This document shows, in pieces, positions 1-7,613 of a DNA stretch of 64,000 bases. Position numbers and translations under genes: made by a program. The notes under the pieces were generated by a model. That model ran no database searches. It was given only the letters and a program-made list of their open reading frames with translations, and was not told where the DNA came from. Source of the DNA: Streptomyces violaceoruber (lineage in GTDB: Bacteria > Actinomycetota > Actinomycetes > Streptomycetales > Streptomycetaceae); contig JODI01000023.1 of the NCBI GenBank assembly GCA_000720805.1, positions 1 through 64,000 on the forward strand. The letters are read 5' to 3'. Every line of letters begins with the position of its first letter. Position 1 is the stretch's first letter.

Positions 1-63
1 CGGCGACCACCGAGATCTACACCTCTCTATTCGTCGGCAGCGTCAGATGTGTATAAGAGACAG
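1..63 (+). other. Illumina Nextera i5 adapter left in the assembly
   Basis: Bases 1-22 match the 3' part of the Illumina P5 flow-cell primer, 23-30 (CTCTCTAT) match a Nextera i5 index, and 31-63 match the Nextera transposase adapter ending in the mosaic-end sequence AGATGTGTATAAGAGACAG. This is library DNA, not genome. It shows that position 1 is a contig end made from Nextera reads and that the first bases after it deserve suspicion. Confidence 0.97.
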
Positions 64-199
64 GGTGTGGGTCGTGAGCGTGAGGTTCGTCGGGGTCGCG
101 GTGGGCGGGCAGGGCGGGGCGGGTGTGAGTGTGGAGCGTGAGGTTCGTCCGGGTGGCGGTGGCGTGAGGGTGGGGCGGGTGTGAGTGTCGAGCGTGATG
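64..199 (+). repeat. G/T-rich imperfect tandem repeat next to the adapter
   Basis: Three degenerate copies of a unit of about 56 bp start near 71, 126 and 181. They share GTGAGTGTNGAGCGTGA followed by G/T-rich sequence; the third copy runs into the first gene. Its position directly after adapter sequence suggests low-complexity or chimeric read sequence at the contig edge rather than a real tandem repeat, but the sequence alone cannot decide. Confidence 0.5.
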
Positions 200-1395
200 T
201 CGATGTCCTGGTCGTCGGCGCCGGGCCCGCCGGGCTCGCCGCCGCCGCGCGGCTGGCCGTCGCAAGGGCGGGACGCGTCGAGGTCCTGGACCGGGAGCGG
301 CAGGCCGGGGGAGTGCCCCGGCACTGTGCCCACGGCGGCTACGGCACTCTGCTGCATCCGCTGACCGGCCCCGCCTACGCCCGTCTCCTCGTCACCGCCG
401 CCGGCCGCGCCGGAGCCGTCGTCCGCACCGGGGTGACGGCCCTCGACTGGGCCGGCCCACTGGCCCTGCACACGGTCGGCCCGCAGGGGCCGGAGATCCT
501 CCGTGCCCGCGCGGTCGTCCTGGCCACCGGCGCCCGCGAACGCCCCCGCGCCGCCCGGCTCGTGCCCGGCACCCGCCCGGCCGGTGTGTACACGACCGGG
601 GAACTCCAGCAGGCCGTGCACCTGTACGGGCAGCACATCGGAACCCGCGCGGTGGTCGTCGGCGCGGAGGACGTGTCGTACGCCGCCGCCGGCACCGTAC
701 GGAGCGCCGGAGCCGGCGTCGTCGCGATGGTCACCGACCTGCCCCGCCCCCGGACCGGTCCCGCCCGCGCCCTCGACTCCCGCCTCAGGCACGGCGTTCC
801 GCTGCTCGCCGACACCGCCGTCACCGAACTCCTCGGTCACGGCCGGCTGTCGGGCGTGCGCGTACGCCACCGCGACGGCAGGACGGCCGTACTGCCCTGC
901 GACACCGTCGTGTTCACCGGCGACTTCGTGCCCGACCACGAACTGGCCCGGCGCGGCGGACTCACCCTCGACCCCGGCACCAAGGGCCCCGCCGTCGACG
1001 GCACCCTGCACACCTCGCGCCCCGGTGTCTTCGCCGTCGGCAGCCTGCTGCACGCCGTGGAGAGCGCGGCCACCGCCACCCGCGAGGGCGTTCACGCCGC
1101 CGACGCGGTCCTGCGGACCCTGGCCGGAGCGGAACGGCCCGACGGCGTCCCGCTGCTCGTGGACGCGCCCCTGCGCTGGATCGCGCCGAACCGTGTCACC
1201 GCGGGCGACCGGCTGCCGTACGTCCTGCGCACGACGGTCCCGCTGAGCCGCCGGGTCGTGCGGATCACCCAGGACGGCCGTCTCCTGCACCGCGCCCGCC
1301 TCTGGACCGCCGTACCGAACCGGACGGTGACCCTGACGGCCCGCTGGACCGGCCGCGTAAATCCGGAGGGCGGCCCGGTGCGGATCACGGTCTGA
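181..1395 (+). CDS. NAD(P)/FAD-dependent oxidoreductase
   Basis: A 404-residue flavoprotein of the pyridine nucleotide-disulfide oxidoreductase fold. The N-terminal Rossmann motif GAGPAGLAAAARL (about residues 13-25) binds FAD; ATGARERPR near residue 119 is the conserved strand before the NAD(P) domain, and VFAVG near residue 281 is the second FAD motif. It resembles the HcnB/opine-oxidase-A/sarcosine-oxidase-alpha group, which oxidises small amines or amino acids, but no partner subunit is adjacent and the substrate is unknown. The GTG at 181 lies inside adapter-proximal repetitive sequence, so the true N-terminus is uncertain, although the Rossmann strand begins only seven residues later, so little if anything can be missing. 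Confidence 0.8.
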   Translation: MSVERDVDVLVVGAGPAGLAAAARLAVARAGRVEVLDRERQAGGVPRHCAHGGYGTLLHPLTGPAYARLLVTAAGRAGAVVRTGVTALDWAGPLALHTVGPQGPEILRARAVVLATGARERPRAARLVPGTRPAGVYTTGELQQAVHLYGQHIGTRAVVVGAEDVSYAAAGTVRSAGAGVVAMVTDLPRPRTGPARALDSRLRHGVPLLADTAVTELLGHGRLSGVRVRHRDGRTAVLPCDTVVFTGDFVPDHELARRGGLTLDPGTKGPAVDGTLHTSRPGVFAVGSLLHAVESAATATREGVHAADAVLRTLAGAERPDGVPLLVDAPLRWIAPNRVTAGDRLPYVLRTTVPLSRRVVRITQDGRLLHRARLWTAVPNRTVTLTARWTGRVNPEGGPVRITV

Positions 1396-1430
1396 GACAT
1401 TCGGACCAGACGGCCGGACCACACCCGACC

Positions 1431-1488
1431 AGGGCGGCAAGATCACCTTCAGCCGGACCAGGGCGGTCAGATCACCTTCAGCCGGACC
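1431..1488 (+). repeat. 29-bp tandem duplication at a gene 3' end
   Basis: Bases 1431-1459 and 1460-1488 are two adjacent copies of a 29-bp unit that differ at two positions. The second copy holds the last codons and the TGA of the leftward membrane-protein gene; the first is an extra copy beyond the stop. It is a simple slippage-type duplication of the C-terminal Leu-Val-Arg-Leu-Lys-Val-Ile coding segment with no obvious function. Confidence 0.9.
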
Positions 1489-2558
1489 AGTGCGCCCAGG
1501 GTCAGTGCCCCGGGCACCAGGGGCACCCAGACGGTGATGATCCGGTAGGCCAGGACCACGGCCGTGGCGACCGCGGCCGGACCTCCCGCCGCCACCAGGG
1601 CCACGACCAGCGCCGCCTCCACGGAACCGATCCCGCCCGGGGTGGGCACCAGCGCGACGGCGACGGTCGCCGCCAGGTACGCCACCGCCATGTGCGCGGG
1701 CGGCACCGGCAGTCCCATCGCCTGACCCACCGCCGCCAGTCCGGCCGCCTGCAGCGCCGGGAAGGCCAACGAGCCGCCCCACAGGGCGAACGCCCGGGCC
1801 GGCCGGGTGTGCACCGAGCGGGCCTCGCCCAGCGCGGTCCGCAGGAAGGAGCACACGGCCGCCCGCAGGCGCGGCGCACACGCCAGCACTCCGGCGGCGA
1901 CCAGGGGGACCGCCGCGACGGCCAGCAGGAGCGGGCCGACCGCCCCGTCGGGCAGGAGCGAGCCCAGCCGCAGCGCGTCCGGGAAGACGACCAGCAGCGC
2001 GGCCAGCAGACTCAGCCGGCCGACCGTCTCGGCCAGCAGATACAGGGCGAGCGCGGCGGACGAGCGCGCGAGCGGAAGCCCGCACACCGTCAGGAACCGC
2101 AGATTGACCGCGCTCGCGCCCAGACCGGACGGCAGGAGATGGTTGGCCGCCCCGGCCGCGAACTGCGTGGCCAGCAGCCGGCGCTTGGGCAGGGCCTCCA
2201 CGACGGCGCCCTGCCGGGTCAGCGCGGCGGCCACCCAGGTCAGACAGGTGGCACCGGCGGCGACCACCAGCCAGGGCCACTGGGCGTCGCGCAGCTGGCC
2301 GAAGCCCTCGGCGAGCACCGAGCGGTGCTGGACCGCGACGACGGTGACGAGCAGGAGCGGGAGCAGACACAGGATCTGGCGCATCCGACGGACCGGGACG
2401 CGACGGGGGAGTCGTCCCTGGGAGCAGTCGGGGAGGTCGGGAATCTGAGGGATCTCGGGGCGCTCGGGGATGTGTACCGCTGTCACAGTGGGAGAGGTTG
2501 TCCAACCCGCGCCAACTGCGGGTTGCGGAAGCGGGGACAGGGGCTTACGTACGGTCAT
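1467..2558 (-). CDS. Flippase-like integral membrane protein (UPF0104/LPG synthase TM domain family)
   Basis: A 363-residue polytopic membrane protein. After about 65 polar residues come some eight hydrophobic segments, with the family features VNLRFLTVCGLPL in the middle and the conserved PTPGGIGSVEAALV loop near the C-terminus, typical of the lysylphosphatidylglycerol synthase transmembrane/AglD family thought to move or modify lipids. The ATG at 2558 has an AAGGA Shine-Dalgarno five bases upstream. It is divergent from the exporter gene at 2634, with 75 bp between the two starts that hold the SoxR-type promoter. The catalytic half of LPG synthases is absent, so lipid flipping rather than aminoacylation is the likelier role. 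The substrate is unknown. Confidence 0.85.
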   Translation of the reverse strand: MTVRKPLSPLPQPAVGAGWTTSPTVTAVHIPERPEIPQIPDLPDCSQGRLPRRVPVRRMRQILCLLPLLLVTVVAVQHRSVLAEGFGQLRDAQWPWLVVAAGATCLTWVAAALTRQGAVVEALPKRRLLATQFAAGAANHLLPSGLGASAVNLRFLTVCGLPLARSSAALALYLLAETVGRLSLLAALLVVFPDALRLGSLLPDGAVGPLLLAVAAVPLVAAGVLACAPRLRAAVCSFLRTALGEARSVHTRPARAFALWGGSLAFPALQAAGLAAVGQAMGLPVPPAHMAVAYLAATVAVALVPTPGGIGSVEAALVVALVAAGGPAAVATAVVLAYRIITVWVPLVPGALTLGALVRLKVI

Positions 2559-2595
2559 CGGATCCTTCGCAGGAGCGGGCTGCGTCAATTTTTTG

Positions 2596-2634
2596 TTGAC
2601 CTCAATCTTGCTTGAGGTTCTAGTGTTCCTCTCA
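2596..2634 (+). promoter_or_regulatory. SoxR-type (MerR-family) promoter and operator
   Basis: TTGACC (2596-2601) and TAGTGT (2621-2626) are separated by 19 bp, the over-long spacer typical of MerR-family activators. The spacer region holds a 7-6-7 palindrome, ACCTCAA-tcttgc-TTGAGGT (2599-2618), whose inner 18 bp have the spacing and half-sites of the E. coli SoxR box (CCTCAAG..CTTGAGG). The ATG at 2634 lies eight bases after the -10 element with no Shine-Dalgarno, so the mRNA is probably leaderless. No soxR gene is in the window. Confidence 0.9.
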
Positions 2635-4535
2635 TGAGCATGGAGACCACGGCCTGGACACAGCTGCACAGTGTCATGAACGCCGAGCAGGAGCGCCGAC
2701 CCCTGGCCCGCGCGACGCTGCGCCGCATCGGCGCGTTCGCCCGACCGCACCGCCGCCGCATCGCCCGGTTCGTGGCCCTCGGGGTGGTGACCGCGCTGCT
2801 CGCCGTGGCCACCCCGGTCCTCGCCGGCCGTGTCGTGAACGCGATCGTGGCGGGCGACGACGAGGGCACGGTCGTCAGGCTGGCCCTGCTCATCGCGCTG
2901 ATCGCGGTCGTCGAGGCGGTGCTGGGCATCCTCGGCAGACGGCTGTCGGCGTCGCTCGGGGAGGGGCTCATCCTCGATCTGCGGACAGCGGTGTTCGATC
3001 ATGTGCAGCGCATGCCGGTGGCGTTCTTCACACGCACTCGTACGGGAGCGCTCGTCTCCCGTCTCAACAACGACGTCATCGGCGCCCAGCGCGCCTTCAG
3101 CAACACCCTCTCCGGAGTGGTGAGCAACCTGGTCACGCTGGTGCTCACGCTCGCCGTGATGCTCACCATCTCCTGGCAGATCACCCTGCTCGCGCTGGCG
3201 CTGCTGCCGGTGTTCGTGATCCCGGCCCGGCGCATGGGCCGCCGGATGGCCCGTATGCAGCGGGAGGCGGCCGCCCTGAACGCGGCGATGGGCACCCGCA
3301 TGACCGAGCGCTTCTCCGCACCCGGTGCCACCCTGGTCAAGCTCTTCGGCCGCCCGGAGCAGGAGTCCGAGGAGTTCGCCGTCCGCGCAGGCCAGGTCCG
3401 GGACATCGGCGTCCGCACGGCCACGGCCCAGTCCGTCTTCATCACCGCCCTGACCCTGGTCTCGGCCCTGGCACTGGCCCTCGTCTACGGCCTCGGCGGC
3501 TGGTTCGCCCTGCGCGGCACCCTCGACCCGGGCGCCGTCGTCTCCCTCGCCCTCCTCCTGACCCGCCTGTACGCCCCGCTCACCGCCCTCGCCGGAGCCC
3601 GCGTCGAGGTGATGAGCGCCCTCGTCAGCTTCGAGCGCGTCTTCGAGGTGCTCGACCTCAAGCCCCTCATCGAGGAGAAGCCGGACGCCCGCGAGGTCCC
3701 CGACGGCCCGGTCTCCGTCGAGTTCGACGACGTCCGCTTCGCCTACCCCTCCGCCGACAAGGTCTCCCTCGCCTCCCTCGAAGAGGTGGCGTCCCTCGAC
3801 ACCCGGGGCGGCGCCGAGGTCCTGCACGGCCTCTCCTTCCGCGCCGAACCCGGCCAGACCGTCGCCCTCGTCGGCTCGTCCGGCGCCGGGAAGTCGACGA
3901 TCGCGCAGCTGCTGCCACGCCTCTACGACGTCGACGAGGGCGCCGTCCGCATCGGCGGCGTCGACGTCCGCGACCTGACCGCCGCCTCGCTGCGCTCCAC
4001 CCTCGGCATGGTCACCCAGGACGGCCACCTCTTCCACGACACCGTCCGCGCCAACCTCCTCCTGGCCCGCCCCACGGCGACGGAAGAGGACCTGTGGGAC
4101 GCCCTGGGCCGGGCCCGCCTCGACGATCTCGTACGGTCCCTGCCGGACGGTCTCGACACCGTGGTCGGCGAACGCGGCTACCGGCTCTCCGGCGGCGAAC
4201 GCCAGCGCATGACCATCGCCCGGCTCCTGCTGGCCCGCCAGCGCGTCGTCATCCTCGACGAGGCCACCGCCCACCTGGACAACACCTCCGAGGCCGCCGT
4301 CCAGGAGGCGCTCGCCGAGGCACTGGAGGGCAGGACGGCGGTCGTCATCGCCCACCGCCTGTCCACCGTCCGAGGCGCCGACCAGATCCTGGTCGTCGAG
4401 GCGGGCCGGATCGTGGAACGCGGCACCCACGACGAACTGCTGGCTGTGGACGGGCGGTACGCCGAACTCCACCGCACCCAGTTCACCCAGCGCGCGGGCG
4501 TGCCGGAGATCGCCCCGGCGGGGGAGGCGGCGTAG
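2634..4535 (+). CDS. ABC exporter, fused permease and ATPase, SoxR-controlled
   Basis: A 633-residue half-transporter of the MsbA/ABCB type. Six transmembrane helices span about residues 40-320. The ATPase domain carries Walker A GSSGAGKST (about 414-422), signature LSGGE (about 518) and Walker B VVILDEAT (about 537-544), followed by the H-loop AHRLST. It should work as a homodimer exporting a hydrophobic or redox-active compound. The SoxR-type promoter directly upstream implies induction by redox-cycling metabolites; in S. coelicolor the SoxR regulon includes an ABC transporter (SCO7008, from memory), which is the likely orthologue class. Start 2634 fits the leaderless promoter; in-frame ATGs at 2640 and 2676 are alternatives. 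Confidence 0.92.
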   Translation: MSMETTAWTQLHSVMNAEQERRPLARATLRRIGAFARPHRRRIARFVALGVVTALLAVATPVLAGRVVNAIVAGDDEGTVVRLALLIALIAVVEAVLGILGRRLSASLGEGLILDLRTAVFDHVQRMPVAFFTRTRTGALVSRLNNDVIGAQRAFSNTLSGVVSNLVTLVLTLAVMLTISWQITLLALALLPVFVIPARRMGRRMARMQREAAALNAAMGTRMTERFSAPGATLVKLFGRPEQESEEFAVRAGQVRDIGVRTATAQSVFITALTLVSALALALVYGLGGWFALRGTLDPGAVVSLALLLTRLYAPLTALAGARVEVMSALVSFERVFEVLDLKPLIEEKPDAREVPDGPVSVEFDDVRFAYPSADKVSLASLEEVASLDTRGGAEVLHGLSFRAEPGQTVALVGSSGAGKSTIAQLLPRLYDVDEGAVRIGGVDVRDLTAASLRSTLGMVTQDGHLFHDTVRANLLLARPTATEEDLWDALGRARLDDLVRSLPDGLDTVVGERGYRLSGGERQRMTIARLLLARQRVVILDEATAHLDNTSEAAVQEALAEALEGRTAVVIAHRLSTVRGADQILVVEAGRIVERGTHDELLAVDGRYAELHRTQFTQRAGVPEIAPAGEAA

Positions 4536-4991
4536 ACAGGGGACGCGCCGGCGCACCCTGACGGGCGTCGGCGCGAAGCCGTCGGGTGAGCCGCGCCGCC
4601 GTTTTGCCGACGACCACCCCCGAACGTATCCCCCGGAAGGGCCACACGTGACCGGCCCCGGCCGCATCCGCCGGCGGCCATGAACGCCGTGGGCATCGCC
4701 CTGCAGGCGGGAGGCGGCGCTGGATCCGCTTCTTGAAGGACCTCGGACGATCCGCCGGCGCTGAGGGCGCCCCCTTGCGAAGCCCGAGCGCCGCGGTACC
4801 GGAAGCGGTGTGCCGCCCGCCCGCACCCGAAGGGATGAACGCCGAGCGAACTCCGTCTGCGGCCGCGATCGATCCCACACACTGCCACATGCGTAGTCAC
4901 ATCCGTGCTGTCGGGCAGGCCTGCGCGGCGCAGCACCTACGCGGCGCCGCACGGGCCTCACGAGAGTGCGGAGCGGCGGGAGGGGGGAAGG
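4536..4991. other. Intergenic region without a supported gene
   Basis: About 455 bp of GC-rich sequence between the exporter and the channel gene. Open frames exist on both strands, but none has a Shine-Dalgarno with a plausible start or a recognisable protein pattern. The only functional element I can point to is the GGAGGGGGGAAG Shine-Dalgarno just before the GTG at 4992. Confidence 0.5.
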
Positions 4992-6890
4992 GTGGCGCAG
5001 CGGCGCACTCCGTTCGGTGACAGAGCCCGTTACTGGTTCGACAGCACGCTGGCCCGGGGTGCCTCCGCTCTCGTCGGCTGGATGGCGCTGTTGTGTCTGG
5101 CCGTCGTCGTCCCGGCCAGCGCGGTGCTGGTGTGGACCGACCCCGGCGCCCCGGCGGCCCTGACGGACCGGCTGGCGCAGGTATGGCATCTCACCGGGGA
5201 GACACTGCGGCTGGGCGGTGCGACGGACACCCCGCTGCGCGTGACGATGTCGGTGCTGCTGGCACTGGTCGCTCTGCTGTACGTCTCGACGCTCGTCGGC
5301 CTGATCACGACGGCGCTCACAGAGCGGCTCACCGAGTTGCGACGGGGCCGTTCCACCGTGCTCGAACAAGGGCACGCCGTGGTCCTGGGGTGGTCGGAGC
5401 AGGTCTTCACGGTGGTGAGCGAACTGGTGGCCGCCAACGCCAATCAGCGGCGGGCGGCGGTGGCCGTGCTGGCCGACCGGGACAAGACCGCCATGGAGGA
5501 GGCGCTGAGTACGAAGGTGGGTCCCGTCGGCCGCACGCGGCTGATCTGCCGCAGCGGCCCCACCACCGACCCGGCCGTGCTCACCCTGACCAGCCCGGCC
5601 ACGGCCGGTGTCGTGCTGGTCCTGCCGCACGACGAGCCCGACGCCGACGCCGAGGTGGTCAAGACGCTGCTGGCGCTCAGGGCGGCCCTGGCCGGGGAGG
5701 GATCCCGTCCGCCCGTCGTCGCAGCCGTCCGGGACGACCGCTACCGGCTGGCCGCGAGTCTCGCGGCCGGACCGGGCGGCGTCATCCTGGAGAGCGACAC
5801 CGTCGCCGCCCGGCTGATCGTCCAGGCCGCGCGCCGCCCCGGGCTCTCCCTCGTCCACCAGGAACTCCTCGACTTCGCCGGTGACGAGTTCTACCTGATC
5901 GACGAACCGGCCCTGGCCGGCCGCCCGTTCGGCGACGCGCTGCTGTCCTACCCCACGTCGAGCGTCGTCGGGATGATGCGAGGGGACACTCTTCTGCTCA
6001 ACCCGCCGTCGCAGACGCCCATGGCCGCGGACGACCTGCTCCTCGTCATCTCCCGTGACGACGACACGGCATGGCTGGACGACTGCGCCGAGTTGGTGGA
6101 TAAGGCGGCGATGGCGTCCGGCTCCTCGACGCCCGCGCGACCGGAGCGGGTTCTCCTGCTGGGGTGGAATCGCCGGGCGCCGCTCATAGTCGACCAGTTG
6201 CGCCGCCGCGCTCGGCCCGGATCAGCCGTCGATGTGGTGGCGGAGGGTGGGGAAGTGACAGCCCGGCAGGTGAGCGAGGCCGACGCCCACGGTGGCACCG
6301 ACCTGACCGTGACCCTGCACCACGGGGACATCACCCGCCCCGAGACCCTGCGACGTCTGGACGTGCACTCCTACGACAGCGTGATCGTGCTCGGCCAGGA
6401 CCCCGCCCCCGATCAGCCGCCGGACACCCCCGACAACCGCACGCTCGTCACCCTTCTGCTGCTGCGTCAGCTGGAGGAAGCCACCGGGCGCGAACTGCCG
6501 GTCGTCACCGAACTGATCGACGACCGCAACCGGGCGCTGGCCCCCATCAGCCCCGGAGCCGACGTGATCATCAGTGGCAAGCTCATCGGCCTGCTCATGG
6601 CACAGATCTCCCAGAACCGGCACCTGGCAGCGGTGTTCGAGGAACTGTTCTCCGCCGACGGCACCGGGGTTCGCCTGCGGCCGGCCACCGACTACGTGCT
6701 GCCAGGGCATGAGACGCCCTTCGCGACCGTCGTGGCCGCGGCACGTGAACGCGGCGAATGCGCCATCGGTTACCGAAGCCACGACGACTCGTCGACGAGT
6801 CCCCGCTACGGCGTGCGGATCAACCCACCCAAAGCCGAGCGGCGCCGATGGATGGTCGAGGACGAGGTGGTCGTCGTCGGCAAGGACTGA
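4992..6890 (+). CDS. CASTOR/POLLUX-related putative ion channel with RCK/TrkA-N domains
   Basis: A 632-residue membrane protein. Two hydrophobic segments lie near the N-terminus (about residues 20-45 and 75-100, the latter LLALVALLYVSTLVGLITTAL), followed by a segment rich in charged residues and a duplicated nucleotide-binding region: HAVVLGWSEQV (about 122-132) and RVLLLGWNRRAP (about 385-396) are the two TrkA-N-like Rossmann openings. This layout matches the CASTOR/POLLUX family of cation channels gated by an RCK ring; the bacterial role is probably potassium or calcium homeostasis, by family analogy. The GTG at 4992 is preferred because of the strong upstream GGAGG; an upstream ATG at 4905 would add 29 unstructured residues and has no ribosome site. 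Confidence 0.85.
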   Translation: MAQRRTPFGDRARYWFDSTLARGASALVGWMALLCLAVVVPASAVLVWTDPGAPAALTDRLAQVWHLTGETLRLGGATDTPLRVTMSVLLALVALLYVSTLVGLITTALTERLTELRRGRSTVLEQGHAVVLGWSEQVFTVVSELVAANANQRRAAVAVLADRDKTAMEEALSTKVGPVGRTRLICRSGPTTDPAVLTLTSPATAGVVLVLPHDEPDADAEVVKTLLALRAALAGEGSRPPVVAAVRDDRYRLAASLAAGPGGVILESDTVAARLIVQAARRPGLSLVHQELLDFAGDEFYLIDEPALAGRPFGDALLSYPTSSVVGMMRGDTLLLNPPSQTPMAADDLLLVISRDDDTAWLDDCAELVDKAAMASGSSTPARPERVLLLGWNRRAPLIVDQLRRRARPGSAVDVVAEGGEVTARQVSEADAHGGTDLTVTLHHGDITRPETLRRLDVHSYDSVIVLGQDPAPDQPPDTPDNRTLVTLLLLRQLEEATGRELPVVTELIDDRNRALAPISPGADVIISGKLIGLLMAQISQNRHLAAVFEELFSADGTGVRLRPATDYVLPGHETPFATVVAAARERGECAIGYRSHDDSSTSPRYGVRINPPKAERRRWMVEDEVVVVGKD

Positions 6891-7177
6891 CGGCGGTGCA
6901 GCCGGGGTCGGCGGCGTTGACGCGCATGCCCTTGAGCCCTTTGGCGTACTGCGTGGTCAACATCGTCAGCGCCGCCTTCGAGGAGGCGTACAGCGGCGCG
7001 ACGAGGGCGACTCGGACCGGCCGGGGTCGTGGGTGAAGGCGAGGGAGCCCATGCCGCTGCTGACGTTGATGATCACGGGGTCGTCCGAGCGGCGCAGCAG
7101 CGGCAGGAACGCGGTGGTGGTACGGACGACGCCGATGACGTTGACGTCGAGGACGGCGCGGGCGTTCGGCGGCGGTG
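6890..7177 (-). pseudogene. Short-chain dehydrogenase (SDR) remnant
   Basis: Read leftwards, two frames together give pieces of an SDR: VLDVNVIGVVRTTTAFLPLL and VIINVSSGMGSLAFTHDPGR, then after a one-base shift near 7005, LYASSKAALTMLTTQYAKGL and MRVNAADPGCTAV. These correspond to the NxxG/NVSS strand, the catalytic YxxxK (here YASSK) and the NAxxPG segment. The N-terminal cofactor motif TGxxxGxG and the C-terminus are gone, so this is an inactivated fragment abutting the channel gene's stop codon. Confidence 0.88.
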
Positions 7178-7355
7178 AGGTGCGGCGCCCGTTCTCAAGC
7201 TCACCGCGAAGGGCGCGCAGGAAGCCGTCCGCCCGTCCTCTTTGTGACGCGCGCCATACAGGAGGTTCGGAACCCGGGCGGTGCCCGGTCCGACTACAGG
7301 AGCGGTACGGCGCGATCCGAGTGACGCCGTACGACGTGACCTGGAGACGCGGTTG

Positions 7356-7613
7356 ATGGACGAGACCCGGCAATCCTCCTCAAGCGGCGCAGGCGCCCAG
7401 TCGCGGAAGGCCGCACCCCCGCCCGCACTCTGCGGCTTCCTGCTGCTGCTGGCTCTGATCTTCACGGTGTCCTACGCCGTGGGCACCGGCGCCGGCCCTG
7501 TCGCACCCGGTATGCACGGCAGCGGCACGAGCCGCGAGGACGGGGACGGCGGCGGTGGCGGAGGGACGGACGACATGAATGACATGGGCGACATGCAGGG
7601 GGGACACGGCTGA
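7356..7613 (+). CDS. Small Met/Asp/His-rich membrane protein of the copper operon
   Basis: An 85-residue protein with a single hydrophobic segment (LCGFLLLLALIFTVSYAV, about residues 26-43) and a Gly/Asp-rich tail that ends in MNDMGDMQGGHG. Met and His clusters of this kind bind Cu(I)/Cu(II) in other proteins; that is inference here. The TGA at 7611-7613 overlaps the ATG of copA at 7613, implying translational coupling and a shared job in copper export. The ATG at 7356 follows CTGGAG at about ten bases; an upstream in-frame start at 7281 would add residues without a better ribosome site. I know no named family for it. Confidence 0.75.
   Translation: MDETRQSSSSGAGAQSRKAAPPPALCGFLLLLALIFTVSYAVGTGAGPVAPGMHGSGTSREDGDGGGGGGTDDMNDMGDMQGGHG

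Noticed and set aside
4536..4991. Open frames on both strands in the exporter-channel gap
   Set aside because: Low-complexity Arg/Ala/Pro composition and no ribosome sites.
1467..5858. A 1463-codon leftward open frame covering the flippase gene and the exporter region
   Set aside because: Only its C-terminal part (from the ATG at 2558) has protein character; the rest is antisense to the ABC exporter and the channel gene, a usual effect of high GC.
7260..7345. Possible CsoR copper operator upstream of the copper operon (AACCCGGGCGGTGCCCGG near 7271)
   Set aside because: The symmetry does not match the TACCC..GGGTA pattern expected for CsoR, and GC-rich palindromes are common here.
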